From Candidatus Omnitrophota bacterium (GTDB taxonomy: Bacteria; NPL-UPA2; BS750m-G34), in the NCBI GenBank assembly GCA_016783345.1, contig JADHWT010000004.1, forward strand, positions 1 to 29,100: a stretch of DNA of 29,100 nucleotides, given 5' to 3'. Every line of letters begins with the position of its first letter. The stretch's first letter is position 1. The translations under genes and the position numbers were made by a program. Below the pieces are notes generated by a model. It did no database searches, was not told the origin of the DNA, and saw only the letters and a list, made by a program, of their open reading frames with translations. Positions 14,801-22,563 of the stretch are shown here, piece after piece.

Positions 14801-15078
14801 CGATTTTTTTCTTTCAATTTTTTTTCAATGATGTCAAATACTTCTCTTTGCGTTTTAACCTTTTCGCTTTTAATATTTTTTTCCCCTTGAGATATCAATT
14901 TTAATAATCCTATTGCATTTCGCATATGTTCATAACTTTGTGGATCCTGCAATATAGCTCTAGGCTCACCATTTTGTGTAATTATCACAGGCCTATGAGT
15001 ATCATTAATTTGTTCTAACAGATCAGCAGCCCTTGATTTAAGGTAGGTTACTGATTTTATGTCTTTCGTAATATTCAT
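14797..15078 (-). CDS. Phd/YefM-family antitoxin
   Basis: The 93-residue protein starts MNITKDIKSVTYLKSRAADL and continues with VIITQNGEPRAILQDPQSYE, the Phd/YefM DNA-binding fold. It ends in a charged helix (SEKVKTQREVFDIIEKKLKE), the part that normally wraps the toxin. GGAGGTG precedes ATG 15078 at good spacing, in contrast to the weak sites of many neighbours. It would neutralise the downstream toxin and repress its own promoter. A palindrome over the -10 box supports this. Confidence 0.9.
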   Translation of the reverse strand: MNITKDIKSVTYLKSRAADLLEQINDTHRPVIITQNGEPRAILQDPQSYEHMRNAIGLLKLISQGEKNIKSEKVKTQREVFDIIEKKLKEKNR

Positions 15079-15098
15079 ATTTAATCACCTCCAGTCTT

Positions 15099-15114
15099 AA
15101 TATGATACCATATT
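15099..15114. promoter_or_regulatory. Palindromic candidate operator of the toxin-antitoxin pair
   Basis: AATATG (15099-15104) and CATATT (15109-15114) are perfect inverted arms around ATAC, overlapping the TATCAT -10 box on the minus strand. This is a usual site for Phd-type autorepression. Confidence 0.5.
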
Positions 15115-15129
15115 TAGACCGTTTGTCAA
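15102..15129 (-). promoter_or_regulatory. Promoter of the toxin-antitoxin operon
   Basis: On the minus strand TTGACA (15129-15124) and TATCAT (15107-15102) are 16 bp apart. All but the last A of the -35 box lies in the left end of repeat copy A. Confidence 0.65.
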
Positions 15130-15190
15130 GCAAAATCGGCCTTTGGCCGATAGCTTAAGTCCACTTTTTATAAATTCCTATATAATCAAG
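15125..15190 (+). repeat. Dispersed 60-bp element, copy A
   Basis: Matches 20813-20878 at 63 of 66 positions. It holds a perfect hairpin ATCGGCC-TTT-GGCCGAT (15135-15151), begins GTCAAG and ends ATCAAG. The distance from the first to the second TCAAG is exactly 60 bp. It lies between the antitoxin promoter and ftsY. Confidence 0.9.
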
Positions 15191-15202
15191 TTGTTTTTTA
15201 TG

Positions 15203-15230
15203 TTGTTTAATTCCGCATTTACGCTATAAT
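15203..15230 (+). promoter_or_regulatory. Candidate promoter of ftsY
   Basis: TTGTTT (15203-15208) and TATAAT (15225-15230) are 16 bp apart. Transcription would start near 15237, about 5 nt before ATG 15242, leaving no room for a ribosome binding site. Confidence 0.5.
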
Positions 15231-15241
15231 ATCACTAAAAT

Positions 15242-16171
15242 ATGCTAAGATTATTTCGTCGTAAAAAACACCCTACATTAAGCCAAGGGCTTTTTAAGAC
15301 GCGGCTTTCTTTAAAAGAACAGCTTAAGGTTTTTTTGAAGAAAGGGAAGGTGGATGTAGATATCCTTACCGAGCTTGAAGAGATACTTATTTTAGCTGAT
15401 GTAGGTGTCAAGATAACCATGGAGGTAATGGCGTCTTTGAAAGATTCTATTGTAAATAAAGGATTGAAACAAAGGGAAGAGGTCTATCGGGAGTTGAAAG
15501 GAGCCCTTAAAAATTTTTTATCTAATTCACCGCGCACTTTATCTATATCCCATTCGCCGGCAGTCTTTTTATTTGTAGGCGTTAATGGGACTGGGAAGAC
15601 TACCTCGCTTGCGAAACTCGCTTATCGATTTAAGAAGGAGGGTAAGAAGGTGCTGCTCGCAGCCGGTGATACCTTTCGGGCAGGAGCCTTGGAGCAGTTA
15701 AATCACTGGGGTGATAGATTAGGTGTTGATGTAATCCGGCATGATTATGGCGGAGATAGCGCAGCTGTGGCGTATGATGCGGTTACTGCAGCAAGGTCCA
15801 GAGGGATAGATTGTCTCCTGATAGATACTGCGGGCAGACTCCAGACAAAGGTGAATTTGATGGAGGAGTTAAAAAAGATGTCAAGGGTTATCGCCAAGGT
15901 TTTGCCGCAGGCCCCTCATGAAAAGATACTTGTCGTGGATGCTACTTTTGGGCAGAACTCCATTTCCCAGGGAAAACTCTTTCACGAGTTTATAGATTTG
16001 ACAGGGATGGTTTTAGCTAAACTCGATGGTTCGGCAAAAGGCGGGGCAATATTGAGCCTTGAGAATGAATTAGGCGTGCCTGTTAAACTCGCTGGCGTGG
16101 GAGAAGGAATAGAAGACCTGGTAGATTTTGATCCAGGGGAGTATATTGATTCACTATTAAGTATTGATTGA
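15242..16171 (+). CDS. ftsY: Signal recognition particle receptor FtsY
   Basis: The 309-residue SRP GTPase targets ribosome-nascent chain complexes to the membrane. The N domain helices (residues about 1-100) are followed by G1 GVNGTGKTTSLAKL (113-126), then AAGDTFRAGALEQL, LLIDTAGRLQTK (G3), DATFGQNS, LAKLDGSAKGGAIL (G4/G5 area) and the closing GVGEGIEDLVDFDP. The acidic A domain of E. coli FtsY is lacking, as in many bacteria. It appears to be transcribed alone; the rny promoter follows its stop closely. Confidence 0.95.
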   Translation: MLRLFRRKKHPTLSQGLFKTRLSLKEQLKVFLKKGKVDVDILTELEEILILADVGVKITMEVMASLKDSIVNKGLKQREEVYRELKGALKNFLSNSPRTLSISHSPAVFLFVGVNGTGKTTSLAKLAYRFKKEGKKVLLAAGDTFRAGALEQLNHWGDRLGVDVIRHDYGGDSAAVAYDAVTAARSRGIDCLLIDTAGRLQTKVNLMEELKKMSRVIAKVLPQAPHEKILVVDATFGQNSISQGKLFHEFIDLTGMVLAKLDGSAKGGAILSLENELGVPVKLAGVGEGIEDLVDFDPGEYIDSLLSID

Positions 16172-16180
16172 TTGATTTAC

Positions 16181-16209
16181 TTGACAGAGGTAAGATTGAA
16201 AGATATAAT
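16181..16209 (+). promoter_or_regulatory. Consensus promoter of the rny operon
   Basis: TTGACA (16181-16186) and TATAAT (16204-16209) are separated by 17 bp, a full sigma70 consensus. The leader of about 43 nt includes AAAGGAGG (16242-16249) before ATG 16259. Confidence 0.85.
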
Positions 16210-16258
16210 ATAATCAAATATATTATGAAGAGTATGAAGATAAAGGAGGTAGTTATTT

Positions 16259-17818
16259 ATGAAGATAGCAATAATTCTAGGCTATTTTGTGAGCCTGGCT
16301 ATCTTTTTCTTCGTTGGATATTTCTCTCGAAAGCGCATTGCAGAAAGAAAGGTCCATTCAGCAGAGGACCTTGCCAAAAAGCTCCTTGATGATGCCAGGA
16401 AAGAGGCTGAGTCAAAGAAGCGCGAAGCTGTCCTAGAAGCAAAGGACGAGTTATACAGCAGCCGCCAGAAGTTCGAAGAAGAGACAAAAGAGCGGCGCAG
16501 GGAACTCATCTCCCTAGAAAAAAGATTATCCCAGAGGGAAGAGACCTTTGTCCGAAAAGGGGATTTAATTGATAAAAAAGAGAGAGAACTTCTGACGAGG
16601 GAAAAGAATGCTGCGCAGCGCATTAAAGAAGTAGAGGAGAAGAAGCAGCAATATCAGGCCCTTCTCGAAGATGAAAAACAGAAATTACAGCGCATGTCAG
16701 GGTTATCTGTTGAGGATGCGCGCAAGCTGCTTCTGGAGGGGCTTGAAAAAGAGATGCGGCATGAGACAGCAGTAAAGGTCAAACAGATAGAAGATGAGGC
16801 AAAGGAAGAGGCAGAGAAAAAAGCCAGAGAAATTATCACGCTGGCTATTCAGCGCTATGCTGCTGAGCAGGTAGCAGAGGTAACTACCTCTGTTGTCCCT
16901 TTACCGAGTGATGAGTTAAAAGGCCGTATTATCGGCAGGGAAGGCCGCAATATCAAGGCATTAGAGCAGGCCACAGGAGTAGATCTGATTATTGACGATA
17001 CCCCCGAAGCTGTTACTCTTTCGAGCTTTGACACCATAAGACGAGAGGTCGCCAGGATCACCCTTGAGCGGCTTATCAGTGACGGCAGGATACATCCCGG
17101 CAGGATTGAAGAGACGGTTGCAAGAGTGCGCCGCGAATTAGATGTCAAGATACGTGAAGCCGGCCAGGAAGCAGTACTGAGTGTGGGGGTCCATGGCCTG
17201 CATCCGGAGGAGGTAAAGCTTCTCGGAAAACTCAAGTACAGAACCAGTTACGGACAGAATGTGCTGCAGCATTCTATAGAGGTCGCTACGCTGGCGGGTC
17301 TAATAGCTTCGCAGATTGGTATGGATATACAGCCGGCTAAAAGGGCAGGATTTCTCCATGACATCGGCAAGTCTGTAGACCATGAAGTTGAGGGGACACA
17401 TCCTCAACTCGGCGCTGATATAGCCAAGCGCTATAATGAAAATGCAGCGATTGTTGAGTCCATTTTAAATCATCATTCTTCGTCCCAACCCAGGTCTCTC
17501 CTTTCTACCCTTGTTGACGCGGCTGATGCCATTTCAGCTTCGCGGCCGGGCGTAAGACGGGAGACTATGGAGTCATATGTCAAGAAACTTGAAAAATTAG
17601 AAGCAATTTGTGATTCCTATCCCGGTGTAGAAAAGACATACGCTATACAGGCCGGCAGGGAGGTAAGGGTGATGGTCAAACCTGATAAGATAGGAGATGC
17701 TGAGGCTACACAACTGGCCAGAGAGATCTCCAAGCGCATTGAAAAAGAATTAGAGTATCCTGGCCAGATAAAGGTTACCCTTATCAGGGAGACAAGGGTA
17801 GTGGATTACGCCAAGTGA
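16259..17818 (+). CDS. rny: Ribonuclease Y
   Basis: The 519-residue protein matches RNase Y in length and layout: an N-terminal membrane anchor (IAIILGYFVSLAIFFFVGYF), a long charged coiled coil (about 25-200), a KH domain (LKGRIIGREGRNIKALEQAT) and an HD domain with HDIGK at about 367 and NHHSS. The enzyme initiates mRNA decay at the inner membrane. The start at 16259 has an excellent ribosome binding site. Its stop overlaps the GTG of the metallophosphoesterase (GTGA). Confidence 0.97.
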   Translation: MKIAIILGYFVSLAIFFFVGYFSRKRIAERKVHSAEDLAKKLLDDARKEAESKKREAVLEAKDELYSSRQKFEEETKERRRELISLEKRLSQREETFVRKGDLIDKKERELLTREKNAAQRIKEVEEKKQQYQALLEDEKQKLQRMSGLSVEDARKLLLEGLEKEMRHETAVKVKQIEDEAKEEAEKKAREIITLAIQRYAAEQVAEVTTSVVPLPSDELKGRIIGREGRNIKALEQATGVDLIIDDTPEAVTLSSFDTIRREVARITLERLISDGRIHPGRIEETVARVRRELDVKIREAGQEAVLSVGVHGLHPEEVKLLGKLKYRTSYGQNVLQHSIEVATLAGLIASQIGMDIQPAKRAGFLHDIGKSVDHEVEGTHPQLGADIAKRYNENAAIVESILNHHSSSQPRSLLSTLVDAADAISASRPGVRRETMESYVKKLEKLEAICDSYPGVEKTYAIQAGREVRVMVKPDKIGDAEATQLAREISKRIEKELEYPGQIKVTLIRETRVVDYAK

Positions 17819-18603
17819 AAATCCTCTTTATCGGAGATATTATCGGCAGTCCAGGCCGGAGCGCTGTATCCCTCCATTTACCCGGATTAAAAAAGAAAGA
17901 GAAAATTGATTTTGTCCTGGCTAATGGGGAAAATGCTGCCGGCGGACTTGGGTTAACCCCTAAAGTAGCAGAGCAGCTTTTTTCCTATGGGATAGATGCG
18001 CTCACTTCGGGTAATCATATCTGGGACAAAAAAGATATCCTCGAGACACTGGCTAAAGATAACCGGATACTTAGACCTGCTAATTATCCTCCGGGTGTAA
18101 TCGGATTTGGTTCTACTGTAATTTCCACACAAGGTAAAAAACTCGGTGTCATTAATCTCTCCGGCCGCGTATTTATGAGGGAGCTGGATTGTCCTTTCAG
18201 GGCGGCTTTACGCGAGATAGAGGATTTAAAGGAGAGGGTGGAGGTCGTGGTGGTGGACATGCATGCCGAAGCTACTTCTGAAAAGATAGCCATGGGCTGG
18301 TATCTCGACGGTAAGGTGAGCGCGGTTATCGGCACACATACCCATGTCCAGACCGCTGACGAGAGGATACTCCCGGAGGGCACTGCCTATATTACTGATG
18401 TCGGGATGGTAGGGAGTTTGGATTCGGTTATAGGTGTAAAGAAGGATGTAATTCTGGAACGTTTTTTAACGCAGCTGCCAGTCCATCTGGATATAGCAAA
18501 AAAAAATGTAGTGCTACATGCAGTTTTAGTAGAAATAGATGAAGATACTGCTAAGGCGGTGTCTATAAAAAGGATAAAGATAAAGGCGGATGAATCGTCG
18601 TAA
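17815..18603 (+). CDS. ymdB: YmdB-family metallophosphoesterase
   Basis: The 262-residue protein of the YmdB family (TIGR00282) has MKILFIGDIIGSPGR, ANGENAAGGLGLTPK, LTSGNHIWDKK, VVDMHAEATSEK and IGTHTHVQTADERILP, which hold the Asp, Asn and His metal ligands. Members are reported to hydrolyse 2',3'-cyclic nucleotides and to affect RNase Y-linked regulation in Bacillus. The rny-ymdB order seen here is conserved across many phyla. The start is GTG 17815, overlapping the rny stop. Confidence 0.94.
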   Translation: MKILFIGDIIGSPGRSAVSLHLPGLKKKEKIDFVLANGENAAGGLGLTPKVAEQLFSYGIDALTSGNHIWDKKDILETLAKDNRILRPANYPPGVIGFGSTVISTQGKKLGVINLSGRVFMRELDCPFRAALREIEDLKERVEVVVVDMHAEATSEKIAMGWYLDGKVSAVIGTHTHVQTADERILPEGTAYITDVGMVGSLDSVIGVKKDVILERFLTQLPVHLDIAKKNVVLHAVLVEIDEDTAKAVSIKRIKIKADESS

Positions 18604-19792
18604 AATTTTTAGTGTTAGTGAGATTACCACCCAACTCAAGGATCTTATCGAAGGTACTTTCCCGCCTCTCTGGGTGGAAGGTGAGGTCTCTAATTTAAGA
18701 GAGCCGTCATCCGGGCATATCTATTTTACCCTCAAAGACGAAAAGTCTCAACTTCGGGCTGTGATGTTTCGTTTTCGGAGAGGGGGGCTTAAGTTTAAGC
18801 TGGATGATGGGCTTAAAGTTATGGCCTATGGAAAGCTCGGTGTGTATGGGACGCAAGGGCAATATCAGATAATAGTAGAGGAGGTAGAGCCTAAAGGAAT
18901 AGGCAGCCTCCAGATGGCCTTTGAACAGTTGAAGAAAAAACTTCAAACGGAAGGGCTTTTTGACGAGCAACACAAGGTCCCTATTCCTCTTTTGCCGCAG
19001 CGTATTGGCGTGGTTACTTCAGCTACAGGTGCGGCCTTTCAGGATATACTTAATGTTGTGAGGAGACGATTTTCCAATGTAGAGATAATCTTAAATCCGG
19101 CGCCGGTGCAGGGTGAAGGAGCCGGGGAGAAGATAGCTCGCGCAATTTCCGAACTCGATGAGCTTAAAGAGGTAGATGTAATTATCATGGGCAGGGGCGG
19201 TGGAAGTCTCGAAGACCTCTGGGCATTTAATGAAGAAGTGGTAGCCAGGGCTATTTATGCATGCCAGACACCTGTGATATCAGCAGTCGGGCATGAAATT
19301 GACTGGACTATAGCGGATTTTGTTGCTGATGTGCGCGCACCTACACCTTCAGCCGCGGCAGAGATGGTCATAGGCAAGAAAGAGGAATTTTTAGAAAAGA
19401 TAGAGGGGCTCTCTACCCGCGTAAGTTCGTCGATGACAGGGATGATAGAAAAGAGGCGGCTCGTTTTAGAGAACCTTATGGCGAGCTACGGTTTCAGACA
19501 TCCAACGGAGCTTTTGAGACAATATGAACAGAGGGTGGATGAACTTGCGTATCGTATTGAGTCACGCCTGACCAATCAGGTTAGTTTTGTAAAAGAAAAA
19601 GTAGCAGGGCTTTTGAGGCACCTGGAGGCCTTGAGCCCGTTAGGGATTCTCCAGAGGGGATATAGTATTACATTCAGTCTCCCTGAGAGAGGTGTGGTTA
19701 AAACCTTCCGCGATGTATCTCGCGGCGATAAGATTGAGACAAGACTTGCGGAGGGGAAAGTAGTTTCTAAGGTGCTGGAATTAGAGAAGTGA
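18590..19792 (+). CDS. xseA: Exodeoxyribonuclease VII large subunit
   Basis: The 400-residue protein has the N-terminal OB fold (FSVSEITTQLKDLIEGTFPP, LWVEGEVSNLREPSSGHIYF) and the catalytic domain (VTSATGAAFQDILNVVRRRF, IIMGRGGGSLEDLWAFNEE, ISAVGHEIDWTIADFVADVR, APTPSAAAE). A coiled-coil region and a short C-terminal domain (LQRGYSITF) follow. With XseB it degrades single-stranded DNA to oligonucleotides. It overlaps ymdB by 14 bp; xseB follows after 11 bp. Confidence 0.96.
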   Translation: MNRRKIFSVSEITTQLKDLIEGTFPPLWVEGEVSNLREPSSGHIYFTLKDEKSQLRAVMFRFRRGGLKFKLDDGLKVMAYGKLGVYGTQGQYQIIVEEVEPKGIGSLQMAFEQLKKKLQTEGLFDEQHKVPIPLLPQRIGVVTSATGAAFQDILNVVRRRFSNVEIILNPAPVQGEGAGEKIARAISELDELKEVDVIIMGRGGGSLEDLWAFNEEVVARAIYACQTPVISAVGHEIDWTIADFVADVRAPTPSAAAEMVIGKKEEFLEKIEGLSTRVSSSMTGMIEKRRLVLENLMASYGFRHPTELLRQYEQRVDELAYRIESRLTNQVSFVKEKVAGLLRHLEALSPLGILQRGYSITFSLPERGVVKTFRDVSRGDKIETRLAEGKVVSKVLELEK

Positions 19793-19803
19793 GGGAATAA
19801 GAT

Positions 19804-20112
19804 ATGGCTGGTTTAAAATTTGAACAGGCTTTAAAGAGATTAGAAGAGATTGTGGAAGAACTTGAGAAAGGTAACCTGTCCCTTGATGAGAGCCTTAAGA
19901 GATACGAAGAGGGGATAAAATTATCGCGTTTCTGCACGAAGAAGTTAGAGGAGACTGAAAGAAAGGTAGAGCTACTCACTAAAAATGAAAAGGGGGAATT
20001 TGAAAAAACCCCTTATGAGGAGAAGGGCGAGCCAGCTGCGAAGAGCAGAAAATCAAGAAAAAAGAAAAAGAAAGCTGATGACGAAGGATTTCTCTTCGAA
20101 GAAGATAAATAG
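19804..20112 (+). CDS. xseB: Exodeoxyribonuclease VII small subunit with basic tail
   Basis: Residues 1-65 form the XseB helical hairpin (KFEQALKRLEEIVEELEKGN, LSLDESLKRYEEGIKLSRFC). The usual length is 70-85 residues. Here a tail of about 35 more runs through AAKSRKSRKKKKKADDEG and ends in an acidic stretch. The tail is partly a by-product of overlap: the last 35 bp also encode the start of ispA in another frame. It assembles with XseA. Confidence 0.93.
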   Translation: MAGLKFEQALKRLEEIVEELEKGNLSLDESLKRYEEGIKLSRFCTKKLEETERKVELLTKNEKGEFEKTPYEEKGEPAAKSRKSRKKKKKADDEGFLFEEDK

Positions 20113-20977
20113 CTATCTAAAAGAAAAAAAGAGACTCATTGACCAGGGTCTTGATAAATACGTTCCTAAGGCTTCAGCCTATCCTCAAGCTATTCACAAG
20201 GCCATGCGGTATAGTCTGTTTAGTGGCGGGAAAAGGCTCAGACCAATTCTGACTATTGCTGCAGGAGGGATTGGAAATGGGAAGAGACCGGCGCTCCTGC
20301 CGGCTGCGTGCGCTATTGAGCTTATCCATACATTTTCTCTTATACACGATGATTTGCCTTCTCTGGACGACGATGATTTTCGGAGAGGAAAACCCAGCTG
20401 TCATCGCGCGTTTGGCGAGGATATAGCAATACTTGCCGGAGATGCGCTGCTTGTCCTCGGGTTTGGATTGTTGGGAGAAAGCGAGAGGATGGGGAGAGGG
20501 TTTTTAAAGCCGGGAATTTTGATAAGAGAGATGGCCGGCGCTATAGGGACATGTGGAATGATTGGCGGACAGGTAGTTGATCTGGAGAGCCAGAAAAAAA
20601 AGATTGGCGCAAGGGGACTAAAATATATCAATGAGAAAAAGACCGCAGCCTTGATCACCGGAGCGCTGCGTATCGGAGGAATAATTGGTCAAGTGCCTCC
20701 ACGAGAACTTACCGCGCTTACGAATTTTGGAAAGGCCATGGGTGTCTCGTTTCAGATAGTTGACGACATGCTCGATCAGAAAAAAGATAATAGAAAAAAG
20801 TCCATGTCCAAGGTCAAGCAAAATCGGCCTTTGGCCGATAGCTTAAGTCCGCTTTCTATAAATTCCTCTATAATCAAGGAATTAACTTTAAAAGCTGAAA
20901 GCTTTCTTAAACCTCTGGGAGAGAGAGGGGAGGTATTGAAGGCGATAAATAAGGCGATGGTATGTCGGGTGAAATGA
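20078..20977 (+). CDS. ispA: Polyprenyl synthetase (FPP/GGPP synthase) carrying an inserted repeat
   Basis: The 299-residue all-alpha prenyltransferase condenses IPP with allylic diphosphates. Visible: FSGGKRLRPILTIAAG, the first Asp-rich motif HDDLPSLDDDDFRRGKP, AFGEDIAILAGDALLVLGFG, GMIGGQVVDLE and the second Asp-rich motif FQIVDDMLD. After that motif the usual GKxxGKDxxxxKxTYPxLLG block is missing. Instead residues from about 246 (VKQNRPLADSLSPLSINSSI) are encoded by repeat copy B (20813-20878), after which a normal C-terminal helix resumes (ELTLKAESFLKPLGERG). Activity may be altered. ATG 20078 gives a normal N-terminus and overlaps xseB by 35 bp; the same frame is open further upstream. 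dxs, the usual next gene, is absent. Confidence 0.88.
   Translation: MTKDFSSKKINSYLKEKKRLIDQGLDKYVPKASAYPQAIHKAMRYSLFSGGKRLRPILTIAAGGIGNGKRPALLPAACAIELIHTFSLIHDDLPSLDDDDFRRGKPSCHRAFGEDIAILAGDALLVLGFGLLGESERMGRGFLKPGILIREMAGAIGTCGMIGGQVVDLESQKKKIGARGLKYINEKKTAALITGALRIGGIIGQVPPRELTALTNFGKAMGVSFQIVDDMLDQKKDNRKKSMSKVKQNRPLADSLSPLSINSSIIKELTLKAESFLKPLGERGEVLKAINKAMVCRVK
20813..20878 (+). repeat. Dispersed 60-bp element, copy B, inside ispA
   Basis: Nearly identical to copy A (63 of 66 positions) with the same ATCGGCC-TTT-GGCCGAT hairpin (20823-20839). TCAAG stands at 20814-20818 and 20874-20878, exactly 60 bp or 20 codons apart, so the reading frame is kept. Confidence 0.9.
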
Positions 20978-21154
20978 AAAGGCTGGCATGAAACCTCTTC
21001 GCTTAAATAGGCTGCTCGCTATTCCACTTGTTCACCAAAGGGGAACCCTCCGGAATTCCCTACGGTCAGTTCCGGCCTCCCTTTCTTTGGCTCACTGCGC
21101 TCCATTTCACGCTGCGCTGCCTTATGCGCTCATAGATTTATGCCAGCCTTTTCA
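20975..21154. repeat. MITE-like 180-bp segment with 15-bp terminal inverted repeats
   Basis: TGAAAAGGCTGGCAT (20975-20989) is repeated exactly in inverse at 21140-21154. The interior holds an imperfect palindrome: CCAAAG...CCGGAA on the left against TTCCGG...CTTTGG on the right. It has no convincing gene. It begins on the ispA stop codon and ends inside the start of the shortened tlyA. No target duplication is evident. Confidence 0.75.
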
Positions 21155-21715
21155 CTTATGAGTTTTGTTAGTCGTGGTGGGTATAAGATGGAAGGGGCAA
21201 TAAAGGATTTTGGGATTAATGTTAAAGACAAGATTGCGGCAGACCTTGGGTGCTCTACAGGCGGATTTACAGACTGTCTTTTAAAAAATGGAGCGGCTAA
21301 AGTCTATGCCGTTGATGTTGGATACGGAATTCTTGCGTGGAAATTGAGGAAAGATAAGCGCGTTGTGGTAATGGAAAGAAAAAACGCCAGATATTTAAAA
21401 TTAGAGGACATTGGAGAGAGAGTGGATCTCGTGACTGCTGATCTCGCGTTTATCTCTCTAAAAAAAATAATACCGGTATTGCCGAATATATTAAAGGAAG
21501 ATGGAGAGGCGCTCTGCCTTATCAAGCCGCAGTTTGAGGTAAAGAGAGATGAAGTAGGATTGAAAGGCGTTGTAAGGGATTCACTTCTCCACCAGAGGGT
21601 TATAGATGAAATTTCCCGGAACGCGGAAGAAAGTGGATTTAGAGTTAAGGGCGTGGTAGAATCTTCTTTAGAAGGTCCGCAGGGGAATAAAGAGTTTTTT
21701 ATTTATATGTCATGA
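21140..21715 (+). CDS. tlyA: TlyA-like rRNA 2'-O-methyltransferase lacking the S4 domain
   Basis: The Rossmann methyltransferase domain of TlyA is complete: FVSRGGYKMEGAIKDFGI, SAM motif ADLGCSTGGFTDCLLKNGA, VDLVTADLAFISLKKIIPVL, LCLIKPQFEVKR, GVVRDSLLHQRVI and SSLEGPQGNKEFFIYM. The K-D-K-E tetrad of RrmJ-type enzymes can be seen in RGGYK, TADLAF, LIKPQ and LEGPQ. Normal TlyA is about 245-270 residues with an N-terminal S4 RNA-binding domain. Here only 191 remain, and the S4 part (about 60 residues) is gone. The first codons, ATGCCAGCCTTTTCA, lie within the right inverted repeat of the 180-bp element. ATG 21158 in frame is another possible start. Function without S4 is doubtful. The stop overlaps nadK (ATGA). 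Confidence 0.87.
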   Translation: MPAFSLMSFVSRGGYKMEGAIKDFGINVKDKIAADLGCSTGGFTDCLLKNGAAKVYAVDVGYGILAWKLRKDKRVVVMERKNARYLKLEDIGERVDLVTADLAFISLKKIIPVLPNILKEDGEALCLIKPQFEVKRDEVGLKGVVRDSLLHQRVIDEISRNAEESGFRVKGVVESSLEGPQGNKEFFIYMS

Positions 21716-22563
21716 AAATTAGCATTATTGCAAATCCCAGGAAGAAAAAGATATATTCTGTTTGTAGGAAGCTTATACCGTGGCTTAAAAGAAAAGGCGT
21801 GGAGGTATTTATTTCCAAAGATATAGCGCGGGAGATTAAAGGAGCGAAGAAAGAATATAGCCGTGAGGAGGCAGCCCGGAAAGGAGATATCCTGATAGCC
21901 CTGGGCGGTGACGGGACACTCCTTGAAGCTGTGCGCTTACTTAAAGGCCGGGATATACCAATCATCGGGGTTAATGCCGGGGGACTTGGTTTTTTAACTG
22001 AAGTAACTTTAGAAGAATTTTATCCATTATTGGAAAATGTGCTCAAAGGGAAATTTGAGACAAAAGAAAGGGCGATGCTGGAAGTTAGTCTCGGTAGCGC
22101 AAAGAAATTTTTTGCGTTAAATGACGTGGTCATAACAAGAGGCGCCTTTTCACGGATACTCCGCCTTAATGTTTATATAGAGAATGAATTTGCTAATGCA
22201 TATTTAAGCGACGGCCTGATACTCGCTACACCTACTGGCTCGACAGCGCATTCCCTTTCTGCAGGCGGGCCTATTGTGCATCCTGAATTAAAAGTTATTG
22301 TCCTTTCTCCTATCTGCCCGCATACTATGACCAACCGTCCCTTAATTATACCCGGGGATAAAGAAATAACTATAGAGCTTGATAGAGAAAAGGTAGAGGT
22401 GTCGCTTACGGTGGACGGTCAGATCTGGAAAAGTCTTGCCCAGGGACAAAAGGTCAAGATAAAAATGGCGAAGAATGTTGTAAGACTTATAACAAATCCG
22501 GAGAAGTCCTATTTCGAGGTCCTCCGGCGCAAACTTAACTGGAAAGGGACGACGGGAAAGTAA
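21712..22563 (+). CDS. nadK: NAD kinase
   Basis: The 283-residue ATP-NAD kinase has ALGGDGTLLEAVRLL (GGDG motif), GVNAGGLGFLTEV, the NE/D-type segment FALNDVVITRG, ATPTGSTAHSLSAGGPIVHP and the C-terminal SLTVDGQIWKSL. It produces NADP from NAD. It is coupled to tlyA by a 4-bp overlap and to the ferredoxin gene by TAATG (1 bp). Confidence 0.95.
   Translation: MKISIIANPRKKKIYSVCRKLIPWLKRKGVEVFISKDIAREIKGAKKEYSREEAARKGDILIALGGDGTLLEAVRLLKGRDIPIIGVNAGGLGFLTEVTLEEFYPLLENVLKGKFETKERAMLEVSLGSAKKFFALNDVVITRGAFSRILRLNVYIENEFANAYLSDGLILATPTGSTAHSLSAGGPIVHPELKVIVLSPICPHTMTNRPLIIPGDKEITIELDREKVEVSLTVDGQIWKSLAQGQKVKIKMAKNVVRLITNPEKSYFEVLRRKLNWKGTTGK

Noticed and set aside
16168..16389. Small open frame over the rny leader and 5' end
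   Set aside because: It is a shifted frame of rny. The ATGs in the leader lack ribosome binding sites, while rny has a strong one.
20988..21158. 56-codon open frame inside the inverted-repeat segment, starting MKPLRLNRLLA
   Set aside because: The first residues faintly resemble an S4-domain start, but the rest is a translation of palindromic repeat DNA, no ribosome binding site is present, and its frame differs from tlyA.
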